Source: Bacteroidales bacterium (GTDB lineage: Bacteria; Bacteroidota; Bacteroidia; Bacteroidales; P3). Taken from it: a stretch of DNA of 64,000 nucleotides. The stretch covers positions 1 to 64,000 of the forward strand of contig JAGCVD010000022.1 of assembly GCA_017962545.1 (NCBI GenBank). Reading direction: 5' to 3'. The position numbers and the translations under genes are program-made. Below are positions 40,332 to 48,862 of the stretch, piece after piece; the stretch's first letter is position 1; every line of letters begins with the position of its first letter. A model generated the notes under the pieces. It was given only the letters and a program-made list of their open reading frames with translations, ran no database searches and had not been told where the DNA came from.

Positions 40332-40370
40332 AGAGGGGGCCCACGCAAAGCGCGGGCCCCCTCTTCTTTT
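40332..40370. terminator. Terminator between convergent valS and frdB
   Basis: AGAGGGGGCCC and GGGCCCCCTCT form the stem, followed by TCTTTT on the plus strand; the same hairpin lies at the end of frdB. Confidence 0.85.
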
Positions 40371-41127
40371 ATTCGCGGCGGTCTCGCCCGAAAGCCTGAC
40401 CAATCCAGTTTCTGTTCAGACGTGCAATATTCTGCCGCTTGATTTGCTTGGGGCACTCTGCCTCACAGGCATAGGTGTTGGTGCAGCCGCCGAAGCCCAG
40501 CTCGTCCATCTTGACAATCATGTTGCGGGCACGGTCCAGTGCCTCGGGCTCGCCCTGCGGTAACAGGTTGAGATGGCTCACCTTGGCACCGACAAAGAGC
40601 ATGGCACTGGCATTCTTGCAGGCTGCCACACAGGCACCGCAACCGATACACTGGGCGGCATCCATGGCCTGGTCGGCCACATGCTTCGGCACAAGGATAT
40701 TGTTGGCGTCGGGCACACCGCCAGTGGTGACGCTGATATAACCACCAGCCTGTATAATCTTGTCGAAAGCCGTACGGTCGACCACCAAATCCTTGATGAT
40801 GGGGAACGCCTTGGCACGCCATGGCTCGACCCATATCTCGTCGCCGTCATGAAAACGGCGCATGTGGAGCTGACAGGTGGTCACGCCGTCGTCGTTGCCA
40901 TGGGGACGACCGTTGATATAAAGGCCGCACATGCCGCAGATACCCTCGCGACAGTCGTTGTCGAAGCAAACAGGGTGCGCTATCTTGTCGTTGATGAGCT
41001 TCTCGTTGAGCTGGTCGAGCATCTCGAGAAACGAGCAGTCGGCCGAGATGTTGTCAATCTCATAGGTCTCGAAATGGCCTTTGGCGCGGGCGTTCTCCTG
41101 ACGCCAGATATGTAGTGTGAATTTCAT
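40369..41127 (-). CDS. frdB: Fumarate reductase/succinate dehydrogenase iron-sulfur subunit
   Basis: A 252-residue electron-transfer subunit linking the flavoprotein to the membrane anchor. The [2Fe-2S] motif is [20 protein letters not shown], and the cysteine motifs [14 protein letters not shown] and [15 protein letters not shown] carry the [4Fe-4S] and [3Fe-4S] clusters. It is the last gene of the minus-strand frdCAB operon, 3 nt after frdA. In anaerobic Bacteroidales the complex mainly reduces fumarate with menaquinol during succinate formation; direction cannot be told from sequence. Confidence 0.95.
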   Translation of the reverse strand: MKFTLHIWRQENARAKGHFETYEIDNISADCSFLEMLDQLNEKLINDKIAHPVCFDNDCREGICGMCGLYINGRPHGNDDGVTTCQLHMRRFHDGDEIWVEPWRAKAFPIIKDLVVDRTAFDKIIQAGGYISVTTGGVPDANNILVPKHVADQAMDAAQCIGCGACVAACKNASAMLFVGAKVSHLNLLPQGEPEALDRARNMIVKMDELGFGGCTNTYACEAECPKQIKRQNIARLNRNWIGQAFGRDRRE

Positions 41128-41130
41128 GGC

Positions 41131-43068
41131 TTACTTGTAATTACGTTTCACAATCTGAATGTGCTCGTAGTTGAGCTCTTCCTTATGCATCACCTCGGGC
41201 TGGTCGTGACCTTGGTACTCCCAGGCAGCGACAAACATGAAGTTGTCGTCGTCGCGGAGGGTCTCGCCGTCCTCGGTCTGGTGCTCGATGCGGAAGTGGC
41301 CGCCGCAACTCTCCTCTCGCTGTGTGGCATCGGCCACGATGAGGCGAGCCAGCTCGAAGTAATCCTCTAGACGGTAGGCCTTCTCCAACTCGGGGTTCAT
41401 CTCCAGCGCCTTGCCGGGAATATAGAGGTGCTGGTAGAAATCTGCCTCCAACTCGACAATCTTCTCGGCGGCGGTGGCCAGACTCTCCTTCGAACGGGCC
41501 ATTCCGCAGTACTCCCACATGATGCGGCCCAAAGCCTTGTGGTAGTGGTCGACGGAGTGCTCACCCTGTATCGTCATCAGGCTCTCCATGCGAGCCCGGA
41601 CGTTGGCTTCGGCCTCGTCGAACTCGGGGCCTTCGGCCTTGATTTTGCCCACGTATATCTGGTCGGCCAGGTAATTCTGCAACGTGTAGGGCAGCACGAA
41701 GTAGCCGTCGGCCAGTCCCTGCATGAGCGCCGAGGCGCCGAGGCGGTTGGCGCCGTGGTCGCTGAAGTTGGCCTCGCCGGCGGCGAAGAGGCCAGGGATG
41801 GTGGTCTGCAGTTCATAGTCGACCCACAGGCCTCCCATGGTGTAGTGTACAGCGGGATAAATCATCATCGGCTCCTCATAGGGGTCGGTGTCAACAATCT
41901 TCTGGTACATCTGGAAAAGGTTGCCGTACTTCTGCTCCACCACGTCGCGTCCCAGACGCTTGATGGCGTCGGCGAAGTCAAGGTATACGGCCAATCCTGT
42001 GGGGCCTACGCCGTAGCCGGCGTCGCAGCGCTCCTTGGCGGCACGGCTGGCAACATCGCGTGGCACCAGGTTGCCGAAGGCGGGATAGCGGCGTTCAAGG
42101 TAATAATCACGGTCTTCCTCGGGGATATCAATGGGACGCAGCTTGCCGGCACGGATAGCCTCTGAGTCCTCTTTCTTCTTGGGCACCCAGATGCGTCCGT
42201 CATTACGCAAGCTCTCGCTCATCAGCGTGAGCTTCGACTGGTAGTCGCCGTGCACGGGGATGCAGGTGGGGTGTATCTGCACGTAGCAGGGGTTTGCGAA
42301 GGCGGCGCCGCGACGGTGGCAGACCCACGCGGCGGAGCCGTTGCTGTTCATAGCGTTGGTCGAGAGGTAGTAGACGTTGCCGTAGCCGCCGGTGGCCACC
42401 ACCACAGCATGGGCGGCGTAGCGCTCCAGCTCGCCAGTGACGAGGTTTCTAACAATAATGCCTCTGGCACGACCGTCCTTGATGACGAGATCCATCATCT
42501 CATGACGCTCGTGCAGCACCACGGTGCCGCGGGCTATCTCGCGACTTAAGGCGCCGTAGGCACCCAGCAGCAGTTGCTGACCGGTCTGGCCGCGGGCGTA
42601 GAAGGTTCTAGAAACCTGTGCACCGCCGAAGGAGCGGTTGTCGAGCAGACCGCTGTAGTCGCGGGCGAAGGGAACGCCCTGGGCGACACACTGGTCGATG
42701 ATGTCGCCGCTGACCTCGGCCAAGCGGTAGACGTTGGCCTCGCGGGCACGGTAATCGCCACCCTTGATGGTGTCCTTGAAGAGACGCTCCACGCTGTCGC
42801 CGTCGTTCTGGTAGTTCTTGGCGGCGTTGATACCGCCCTGGGCGGCGATGGAGTGGGCGCGGCGCGGCGAATCCTGGATGCAGAAGATGTCGACATGGAA
42901 TCCCAGTGCGCCGAGAGAGGCGGCGGCCGAGGCACCGGCTAGGCCAGTACCCACCACGATGATGTCGAGCTTGCGCTTGTTGGCAGGGTTCACCAGCTTC
43001 TGCGCGGCTTTATAATTGGTCCATTTCTGACTGAGCGGACCTTCGGGTATCTTGGAGTCTAATTTCAT
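41131..43068 (-). CDS. frdA: Fumarate reductase/succinate dehydrogenase flavoprotein subunit
   Basis: The 645-residue FAD subunit containing the fumarate/succinate site. The dinucleotide-binding [19 protein letters not shown] is near the N-terminus, followed by the covalent FAD region [15 protein letters not shown]. Active-site elements such as [21 protein letters not shown] and [21 protein letters not shown] are intact. It is the long type usual in Bacteroidota and other type B complexes. It lies between frdC (18-nt gap) and frdB (3-nt gap). Confidence 0.96.
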   Translation of the reverse strand: MKLDSKIPEGPLSQKWTNYKAAQKLVNPANKRKLDIIVVGTGLAGASAAASLGALGFHVDIFCIQDSPRRAHSIAAQGGINAAKNYQNDGDSVERLFKDTIKGGDYRAREANVYRLAEVSGDIIDQCVAQGVPFARDYSGLLDNRSFGGAQVSRTFYARGQTGQQLLLGAYGALSREIARGTVVLHERHEMMDLVIKDGRARGIIVRNLVTGELERYAAHAVVVATGGYGNVYYLSTNAMNSNGSAAWVCHRRGAAFANPCYVQIHPTCIPVHGDYQSKLTLMSESLRNDGRIWVPKKKEDSEAIRAGKLRPIDIPEEDRDYYLERRYPAFGNLVPRDVASRAAKERCDAGYGVGPTGLAVYLDFADAIKRLGRDVVEQKYGNLFQMYQKIVDTDPYEEPMMIYPAVHYTMGGLWVDYELQTTIPGLFAAGEANFSDHGANRLGASALMQGLADGYFVLPYTLQNYLADQIYVGKIKAEGPEFDEAEANVRARMESLMTIQGEHSVDHYHKALGRIMWEYCGMARSKESLATAAEKIVELEADFYQHLYIPGKALEMNPELEKAYRLEDYFELARLIVADATQREESCGGHFRIEHQTEDGETLRDDDNFMFVAAWEYQGHDQPEVMHKEELNYEHIQIVKRNYK

Positions 43069-43086
43069 CGGTTTAAGATTTAAGGA

Positions 43087-44037
43087 TTAAAGGCCAAAGT
43101 AAACGAGTATCGGCACCACGGCGAACATCAGGCAGACGACCCAGGCATAGAGACGGCCAAGAACCTCGATGATGTTGTTGTATTTATAATTGTTCAAACC
43201 CAGCGTCTGGAAGGCCGACGGGAAAGCATGGCGCATGTGCAGGAATACGATGACAAAAAATACCAGATAGCCCAACACGATGTGCCACACCTGGAACTTC
43301 TCACGCGCCATGTAGTAGAAGTCGGGCTCGGGCTTGCTCTCGGGAAGCACCTTCTTCAGCGTCTGGCGCTCCTCATAGGTGAGATGACGTATCCACTGCA
43401 TATCTTCTGTGATATCACCCTCCATCTGGGCCCGCTGCACAATGTCGAGAACCACCAGCTGGCCACGCAGACCGTCGATGTAATCTCTCATCTCCTCGTC
43501 GCTTTCTCCGTACTCCATAGCGTTGGCCTCCATCTCATTGACAATGTCTTCGGGACTCATACCCATCTGCTGGGAGAATTGCACCAGATTCATCATCTCT
43601 TCGCTCTGCAGTTTCTCGGTCTTCACCATATATTCGCCCTTCACCACGCCGAGTTTGACGAGGTAGAAATCGTAGAAATGGAAGGCCAGGCAGACAAAGA
43701 TAAGGATGCCCGTCCACACCATCAGCTTTGAGGTGGTGTGGGTGGTGCTCTTCTGAGCCTGACGGTAGCGCACAGGGCGCGCCAGCCGGTTGGTCAGTGC
43801 CAACCACAGCGTCAGCAGGATATGTAGCGCTATGGCGCCCAACAGGACAATCTCGAAAGCCTTGACAAGCCAGTTGGTGCCCATAAAGTGGCAGAAAGCA
43901 CCATACCAGGCGCCGCCGTCGTGGCGCAGGATGAAGAGGTTGGCTGTGGCATGGAACAACAGGAAGATGAGCAGAAAACCGCCCAACAACGCCACAAGTA
44001 TCTTCTTCGTGATAGAGTGTAGTTTGGGTAGATTCAT
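43087..44037 (-). CDS. frdC: Type B cytochrome b subunit with a long hydrophilic insertion
   Basis: A 316-residue membrane anchor of the fumarate reductase/succinate dehydrogenase complex. Five membrane helices are seen (about residues 12-36, 58-82, 104-128, 248-268, 290-314), with histidines that could bind the two haems (HATANLF, LHILLT, FHFYDFY, WHIVLGY, HMRHAF). Between helices 3 and 4 is a charged, largely helical stretch of about 110 residues (SEEMMNLVQFSQQM, SPEDIVNEMEANAMEYG, YEERQTLKKVLPES). As I recall the family, Bacteroidota homologues are around 230 residues, so this insertion accounts for the extra length. Confidence 0.88.
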   Translation of the reverse strand: MNLPKLHSITKKILVALLGGFLLIFLLFHATANLFILRHDGGAWYGAFCHFMGTNWLVKAFEIVLLGAIALHILLTLWLALTNRLARPVRYRQAQKSTTHTTSKLMVWTGILIFVCLAFHFYDFYLVKLGVVKGEYMVKTEKLQSEEMMNLVQFSQQMGMSPEDIVNEMEANAMEYGESDEEMRDYIDGLRGQLVVLDIVQRAQMEGDITEDMQWIRHLTYEERQTLKKVLPESKPEPDFYYMAREKFQVWHIVLGYLVFFVIVFLHMRHAFPSAFQTLGLNNYKYNNIIEVLGRLYAWVVCLMFAVVPILVYFGL

Positions 44038-44189
44038 ATTTACAATTTGTTATACATTATACTATTACAGACAATTCGGTGCAAAATTACAAAATAATTG
44101 GCACTCCTGCAAATAAAAAAAACGAGCGACCTTTTTTCGCCTCAAAAAGCACAAAAATGCTTTTTCGGGTTTCAGTGGGATTTTTTTCG

Positions 44190-44197
44190 TAATTTTG
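44190..44197 (+). promoter_or_regulatory. -7 box of the symporter gene
   Basis: TAATTTTG followed by CAGG, 27 nt before the ATG at 44224. Its place inside the longer open frame from 44098 supports the downstream start. Confidence 0.5.
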
Positions 44198-44223
44198 CAG
44201 GCGTACAAACTAGCATCTTTCCG

Positions 44224-45723
44224 ATGGAACTAACTATACTTGTGTGTTTTGCGGTATACACAGCGCTGTTGTTTCTCGTCATGTGGCTCACTGGGCGGCG
44301 TGGCGCCAAGGGCAACGAGGCCTTCTTCCGCGCCGGCCGTCGGTCGCCGTGGTTCGTGGTAGCCTACGGCATGATAGGGGCATCGCTTTCGGGCGTCACC
44401 TTCATGTCGGTGCCAGGCGGCGTCTACGGCGGAGCCTGGACCTATATGCCCCTGGTCTTTGGCTACGTGCTGGGCTATGCGGCGATAGCACTGGTGCTGC
44501 TGCCTCTGTACTACAAGCTCAACCTCACCTCCATCTACACCTACCTCGAACAACGTTTCGGCATCGCCAGCGAGAAGACCGGCGCGCTGTTCTTCATCCT
44601 CAGCCGTCTGCTGGGCTCGGCACTCAGGATGTACCTTGTGGTCTTCGTGCTCTACGAGTTCGTCTTCCGTGCCTGGGGGCTCCCCTTCTGGGTGCCCGCC
44701 GTGGTATTCATCGCCATCATACTGCTTTACACCTTCCGCGGCGGCATCAAGACTGTCGTCTGGACCGACACGCTGCAGACCACCTTCCTGCTGCTGGCGG
44801 CAGGCGCCACGGTGGTGGCCATCATGAACAACCTCGACATGGGCATCGGCGACCTACTGAAAGCATCGTCGGAGAAAGGTTACACACGCATGTGGGAGAC
44901 CGACCCCACGGCACCTAAATACTACTGGAAGCAGATTCTCAGCGGCATGTTCATCACCATCACCATGACGGGCCTCGACCAGGACATGATGCAAAAGAAC
45001 CTCACCTGCAAGAGCCTGCGCGATGCACAGAAGAACGTCATGACCTCCTCGATGCTCTTCATCGTGGTGAACATACTCTTCCTCTGCCTCGGCTCGGCGC
45101 TGCTGCTCTACGCTGAACAGACGGGCTTCGCGCTGCCCGTGAACGAGGCCGGCGCCGTGGTACCCGACAAGATATTCCCCTCCATAGCCTTCTCGCTCAG
45201 CGGCTTCACAGCCATCTGCTTCGTGCTCGGCATGGTGGCGGCGGGCTACAGCAGCGCCGACGGCACCCTCACGGCCCTCACCACCACCTTCTGTTATAAC
45301 TTTCTCAAGTTTGGAGAGCGGAGTTCGGAGAGCGGAGTTGGTTGCCGCACAAAAAAACTCCGAACTCCAAAATTCGAACTCCGAACTCGCCGTTGGGTTC
45401 ATGTCGCCTTCGCGCTGCTCTACCTGCTCGTCATCATCGCCTTCCGCCCCTTCCACCGCCAATCGCTCATCGACACCGTCTTCGATGTAGCCGGCTTCAC
45501 CTACGGTCCCCTGCTGGGTCTCTACGCCTTCGGCCTTTTCACCCGCCGTCGCGCCCGCGACCGCTGGGTGCCTTTCATCGCCGTTGCCTCACCCGTGATA
45601 TGCTACATTCTCAAGCTCAACAGCTTCCAGTGGTTCGGCTACCACTTTGGCTTTGAAATACTCCTCCTCAACGGCCTCATCACCTTCCTGCTACTCTGGA
45701 TTTCCTCACTGAAACGCTCATAA
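44224..45723 (+). CDS. Sodium:solute symporter (SSS family)
   Basis: A 499-residue polytopic membrane protein of the SSS family, with about 12-13 membrane helices. Family features are GRRSPWFVVAYGMIGASLSG in helix 1, NLTSIYTYLEQRFG, the GLDQDMMQKNLTCKSLRDAQKN loop (as two parts), and AGYSSADGTLTALTT, which holds the Na+-binding serines. The solute is unknown. A charged loop (residues 364-389) between the SSADG helix and the next helix is encoded by inverted arrays of heptamer repeats (45313-45390) and looks like an insertion. The start was set by the -7 box at 44190. Confidence 0.85.
   Translation: MELTILVCFAVYTALLFLVMWLTGRRGAKGNEAFFRAGRRSPWFVVAYGMIGASLSGVTFMSVPGGVYGGAWTYMPLVFGYVLGYAAIALVLLPLYYKLNLTSIYTYLEQRFGIASEKTGALFFILSRLLGSALRMYLVVFVLYEFVFRAWGLPFWVPAVVFIAIILLYTFRGGIKTVVWTDTLQTTFLLLAAGATVVAIMNNLDMGIGDLLKASSEKGYTRMWETDPTAPKYYWKQILSGMFITITMTGLDQDMMQKNLTCKSLRDAQKNVMTSSMLFIVVNILFLCLGSALLLYAEQTGFALPVNEAGAVVPDKIFPSIAFSLSGFTAICFVLGMVAAGYSSADGTLTALTTTFCYNFLKFGERSSESGVGCRTKKLRTPKFELRTRRWVHVAFALLYLLVIIAFRPFHRQSLIDTVFDVAGFTYGPLLGLYAFGLFTRRRARDRWVPFIAVASPVICYILKLNSFQWFGYHFGFEILLLNGLITFLLLWISSLKRS
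45313..45390. repeat. Inverted heptamer arrays inside the symporter gene
   Basis: Left arm: GGAGAGC, GGAGTTC, GGAGAGC, GGAGTTG. Right arm: AACTCCG, AACTCCA, AAATTCG, AACTCCG, AACTCGC. The arms are complementary (GGAGTTCGGAG with CTCCGAACTCC) and span 78 nt, exactly 26 codons. Confidence 0.9.
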
Positions 45724-45771
45724 ACTCACCGACACAAAGACTTACTGACTTAAAGACTCACCGACTCCCAA
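45724..45771 (+). repeat. Octamer tandem repeat between symporter gene and rnz
   Basis: Six 8-nt units: ACTCACCG, ACACAAAG, ACTTACTG, ACTTAAAG, ACTCACCG, ACTCCCAA. They fill the whole spacer up to the rnz ATG. Confidence 0.85.
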
Positions 45772-45773
45772 AC

Positions 45774-46565
45774 ATGAATATGTTCGTCACCATACTAGGC
45801 TCAGGAGCCGCGCTGCCCATCGGTGCACGGCGCTGTTCGGCACAGGTACTCAACATCGGGGGCTTCAGGCTGCTCATCGACTGCGCCGAAGCCACGCAGG
45901 ACCGCATACGCTACAACCACCTGAAGCTGCAGTCGCTCTCCACCATCATCATCTCGCACCTCCACGGCGACCACTTCTTCGGGCTGCCGGGCCTGCTCTC
46001 CACCATGCACCTCTGCGGACGCACCGAGCCCGTCTTCATTGCGGCACCCCGAGGCGCCCGTCAGGTGATAGAGACCACCTTCGAACTCACAGGCAACCAT
46101 GTGGGCTTCCCCATCGAATGGTATGAGATGGACTTCACCGAAGGCGAGCAGCGCATCTTTGAGCACAAACGCTGCACCATCGACGCATTCCCGCTCGACC
46201 ACTCGGTGCCCGACTACGGCTTCCGCATCACCGAGGTGCCCCACAACGACCGCCAGCCTTTGAGCTACGCCTACTGCTGCGACACCGCCTATGACGAGCG
46301 GCTGGTGGAACATCTGTGCGGCGTCGACCTGCTCTGTCTGGAGTGCACCTTCAGCAATGAGTTCGAGCATCTGGCCGCCGAGCGCAAGCACCTCACCGCC
46401 GGACAGGCGGGACGGCTGGCACGGCTGGCTGGAGCCAAACAGCTCCTCCTGACGCACATCAGCGCACGCTACCGCGAAGACGAGCCCCTCATCAGCCAGG
46501 CACGTGCAGAGTTCGAAAACAGCTTCCTGGCGGCCGACAACACCCGCATTGAAATCAAAAAATAA
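45774..46565 (+). CDS. rnz: Ribonuclease Z (tRNA 3' endonuclease)
   Basis: A 263-residue metallo-beta-lactamase-fold nuclease that trims tRNA 3' trailers before CCA addition. The zinc motif is SHLHGDHFFGLPGLL (HxHxDH), with further ligands in LDHSVPDYGFRI, CDTAYDERL and LLTHISARY. This is somewhat shorter than typical bacterial RNase Z (about 300). The tRNA-Ser and tRNA-Leu genes downstream do not encode CCA, consistent with a need for this enzyme. A second ATG at 45780 could also be the start. Confidence 0.9.
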   Translation: MNMFVTILGSGAALPIGARRCSAQVLNIGGFRLLIDCAEATQDRIRYNHLKLQSLSTIIISHLHGDHFFGLPGLLSTMHLCGRTEPVFIAAPRGARQVIETTFELTGNHVGFPIEWYEMDFTEGEQRIFEHKRCTIDAFPLDHSVPDYGFRITEVPHNDRQPLSYAYCCDTAYDERLVEHLCGVDLLCLECTFSNEFEHLAAERKHLTAGQAGRLARLAGAKQLLLTHISARYREDEPLISQARAEFENSFLAADNTRIEIKK

Positions 46566-46606
46566 GAATTCAGAATTATTTTTTTCATCCAACAAATACA
46601 CTGACA

Positions 46607-46641
46607 ATCAACTGTCAACTGCCAACTGCCAGCTGTCAACT
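46607..46641 (+). repeat. Heptamer tandem repeat before tRNA-Ser
   Basis: ATCAACT, GTCAACT, GCCAACT, GCCAGCT, GTCAACT: five 7-nt units, ending 10 nt before the -33 box of the tRNA-Ser promoter. Confidence 0.88.
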
Positions 46642-46651
46642 AAAAAATAGT

Positions 46652-46682
46652 TTTGCCATATCGCCAAAAAGTAGTACTTTTG
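46652..46682 (+). promoter_or_regulatory. tRNA-Ser promoter
   Basis: TTTG (46652-46655), 19 nt, TACTTTTG (46675-46682); the tRNA starts 43 nt downstream. Confidence 0.8.
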
Positions 46683-46724
46683 CACCCGTTTTTGAGCCTA
46701 GGGAGGCTTGACAACATTCAATTC

Positions 46725-46811
46725 GGAGAGATGCCGGAGTGGTCGATCGGGGCGGTCTCGAAAACCGTTGACCAGCTTGCTGGTCCCAGGGTTCGAATCC
46801 CTGTCTCTCCG
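46725..46811 (+). tRNA. tRNA-Ser(CGA)
   Basis: An 87-nt class II tRNA. The acceptor stem is GGAGAGA/TCTCTCC with discriminator G; the anticodon loop CTCGAAA gives anticodon CGA; a long variable arm (GACCAGC/GCTGGTC) is present; the T-loop is GGTTCGAATCC. No CCA is encoded. Confidence 0.97.
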
Positions 46812-46828
46812 CGAAACACAACAAAAGA

Positions 46829-46856
46829 AGCGGGGCAACCAGTGGTTGCCCCGCTC
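46829..46856. terminator. Terminator between tRNA-Ser and rplY
   Basis: GCGGGGCAACCA and TGGTTGCCCCGC form a 12-bp stem shared by the convergent units. Confidence 0.8.
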
Positions 46857-46879
46857 GTCGTTTCATTGTATCATCGCTA

Positions 46880-47467
46880 TTACTCGGCGGCAGCCTCACC
46901 TTCACCCTCGCCAGCAGTGGCACTGGCACGGGTGCTGAGGACGTTGACCACCTCAGCGCTCTTCGGGTTGAGGATGGTGTAGTTCTCACAGGCGATGTCC
47001 TGCACGCGGATGCGCTGGTTGACATCGAGGTTGGTGATGTCGAGGAGCACTTCGCTGGGCATGTTGGCAGGCAGAGCCTTCACGTTGAGGCGTTTCTGCT
47101 TGTAAGCCAACTTGCCGCCCTTCATGACACCCTTGCTGGTGCCGATGGTGTGCACGGGGATGGACATCACGACGGGCTTGTCGTCGGTCAGTTCATAGAA
47201 ATCGGCATGGTAGACGATCTCGGTCACAGGGTGGAAGTCGATGTCCTTCAGCATGGCGCTGTGCTTGGTGCCATTGATGTCGATGCTGACGAAGCAGGGC
47301 TCGGGGTTGAACAGAATACGCTGGAAAGCCGTCTGGTCAACGCAGAACAGAATCTGCTCACCTTTGCCGTACATCACGCAAGGCACTTTGGCGTCGCGAC
47401 GCAGAGCCTTAGCATCCTTTTTCCCTACGTTCTCGCGAAGAGAACCGCTCATTGATACTACTCTCAT
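46880..47467 (-). CDS. rplY: 50S ribosomal protein L25 (Ctc type)
   Basis: A 195-residue L25 of the long general-stress (Ctc) type that binds 5S rRNA. The N-terminal 5S-binding domain (residues 1-95) has LRRDAKVPCVMYGKGE and HSAMLKDIDFHPVT; the C-terminal TL5-like domain has SIPVHTIGTSKGVMKGG and the LDITNLDVNQRIRVQDI element, ending in an acidic/alanine tail. A second ATG (47452) is also possible. It is transcribed in the same direction as prs, with about 100 nt of octamer-like repeats between. Confidence 0.95.
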   Translation of the reverse strand: MRVVSMSGSLRENVGKKDAKALRRDAKVPCVMYGKGEQILFCVDQTAFQRILFNPEPCFVSIDINGTKHSAMLKDIDFHPVTEIVYHADFYELTDDKPVVMSIPVHTIGTSKGVMKGGKLAYKQKRLNVKALPANMPSEVLLDITNLDVNQRIRVQDIACENYTILNPKSAEVVNVLSTRASATAGEGEGEAAAE

Positions 47468-47534
47468 TGTGTTTGTTTTTTTGATGGTTTGTAAATAATT
47501 ATTTGTATAGGTGTAGTCAACTAATACTATTGGC

Positions 47535-47565
47535 TTAACTACTTACCTACTGTCTACTTAACTAC
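47535..47565 (+). repeat. Octamer-like repeat between prs and rplY
   Basis: TTAACTAC, TTACCTAC, TGTCTAC, TTAACTAC: four units of 8, 8, 7 and 8 nt. Confidence 0.65.
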
Positions 47566-47571
47566 TCAAAA

Positions 47572-48558
47572 TTATTCATTCATTCTCTTAATCACACCTT
47601 TGTGGTGCAGAGTGGTCTCGTAGAGGTTGTCGAGACTCTCGTAGTTAACCACGCGGCGGATGGCCTCGGCCAGCAGCCAGTCGCAGCTGAGCACGTGGAT
47701 CTTGCTGCTCTCGCGCTTCAGCGGGATGGTGTCTGCCACCACCAGCTCCTCGAGTTCAGAAGCCTCGACCTTCTCGGTGGCCTGACCGCTGAGCACGGGG
47801 TGCGTAATCATGGCACGGACACTCTTGGCGCCGCTCTGCTTGATGATAGCGGCGGCCTTGCAGATGGTCGAGCCGGTGTCGATGATGTCGTCTAACAGGA
47901 TGACATGCTTGCCCTCGACGTCGCCGATGAGGCGCATCTCGCCAATTTCATTGGGCTTGTTACGGTGCTTGTAGCAGATAACGAAGCTGTTGTTGAGCGT
48001 CTTGGCGTAGGTGCCGGCACGCTTGCTGCCACCCATGTCGGGGCTGGCGAACATCACATCCTCAATGTCGAATTTCTCACGGATATACGGCATGAAGAGG
48101 CTCGAGCCGTAGAGGTGGTCGACGGGAATGTTGAAGAAGCCCTGAATCTGGTCGGCATGGAGGTCCATCGTAATGACACGGTCGACGCCCGCGACGCTGA
48201 GCATGTCGGCGATGAGCTTCGATGCTATGGGCACGTGGGGCTTGTCTTTGCGGTCCTGACGGGCGAAGCCGTAGTAAGGTATCACGGCGATAATCTTCTG
48301 CGCCGAAGCACGCTTGGCAGCGTCGATCATCATCAGCAACTCAAAGAGGTTGTCCGTCGGCGGGATGGTCGACTGGATGATGAAGACGATACCGCCACGG
48401 ATGGTGTCTTCGTACGAAGGCTGGAATTCACCGTCGGCATACTGAAAAACGGTCGAATTTCCCAGAGGGATGCCATAGATTTCCGCCACACGGCGTGCCA
48501 AATCCTGAGTAGCGCGGCCGGCGAAAATGAAAACTTTGTCAGAACGCTTGTCGTTCAT
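47572..48558 (-). CDS. prs: Ribose-phosphate pyrophosphokinase
   Basis: A 328-residue PRPP synthetase, which makes phosphoribosyl pyrophosphate from ribose 5-phosphate and ATP for nucleotide, His and Trp synthesis. Motifs: FQYADGEFQPSYEDTIRGG, PYYGFARQDRKDKP, ITMDLHADQIQGFF with the catalytic loop following, and the PRPP-binding VILLDDIIDTGSTICKAA. Length is normal. Its promoter (48624-48654) lies back to back with that of tRNA-Leu. Confidence 0.96.
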   Translation of the reverse strand: MNDKRSDKVFIFAGRATQDLARRVAEIYGIPLGNSTVFQYADGEFQPSYEDTIRGGIVFIIQSTIPPTDNLFELLMMIDAAKRASAQKIIAVIPYYGFARQDRKDKPHVPIASKLIADMLSVAGVDRVITMDLHADQIQGFFNIPVDHLYGSSLFMPYIREKFDIEDVMFASPDMGGSKRAGTYAKTLNNSFVICYKHRNKPNEIGEMRLIGDVEGKHVILLDDIIDTGSTICKAAAIIKQSGAKSVRAMITHPVLSGQATEKVEASELEELVVADTIPLKRESSKIHVLSCDWLLAEAIRRVVNYESLDNLYETTLHHKGVIKRMNE

Positions 48559-48623
48559 TACAATGTTGATTTAAGGTACTTTATATTGTTTTAGGTTCTT
48601 TTTCAGGCTCCTGAAATCGAGTG

Positions 48624-48654
48624 CAAAGATACACATTTTTATACTACTAACAAA
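48624..48654 (-). promoter_or_regulatory. prs promoter
   Basis: On the minus strand TTTG (complement of 48651-48654), 19 nt, TATCTTTG (complement of 48624-48631). Confidence 0.78.
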
Positions 48655-48660
48655 AAAAAT

Positions 48661-48691
48661 TTTGCCATGTGTGAAAATGTTCGTACTTTTG
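48661..48691 (+). promoter_or_regulatory. tRNA-Leu promoter
   Basis: TTTG (48661-48664), 19 nt, TACTTTTG (48684-48691). It lies 6 nt from the divergent prs promoter, so their -33 regions adjoin. Confidence 0.8.
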
Positions 48692-48720
48692 CACCCGCTT
48701 TCGACAGAAAAAAAACACCT

Positions 48721-48803
48721 GCCCTGGTGGTGGAATGGTAGACACGGTAGACTCAAAATCTGCTGCTCGCAAGGGCGTGAGGGTTCAAGTCCCTCCCGGG
48801 GTA
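48721..48803 (+). tRNA. tRNA-Leu(CAA)
   Basis: An 83-nt class II tRNA. Acceptor GCCCTGG/CCGGGGT (two wobble pairs) with discriminator A; anticodon loop CTCAAAA gives CAA; a variable arm (TGCTCGCAAGGGCG) is present; T-loop GGTTCAAGTCC. No CCA is encoded. Confidence 0.96.
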
Positions 48804-48806
48804 CAA

Positions 48807-48839
48807 AGAGCGCTGAAATTTCAGCGCTCTTTTCTTTTA
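48807..48839. terminator. Terminator after tRNA-Leu
   Basis: AGAGCGCTGAAA and TTTCAGCGCTCT form the stem, followed by TTTTCTTTT. Confidence 0.85.
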
Positions 48840-48862
48840 TCCTTACTCGGGACTTGGAAGCA

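Noticed and set aside
45313..45390. CRISPR-like array
   Set aside because: The units are only 7 nt with no unique spacers, so this is a simple tandem repeat, as are the other tracts.
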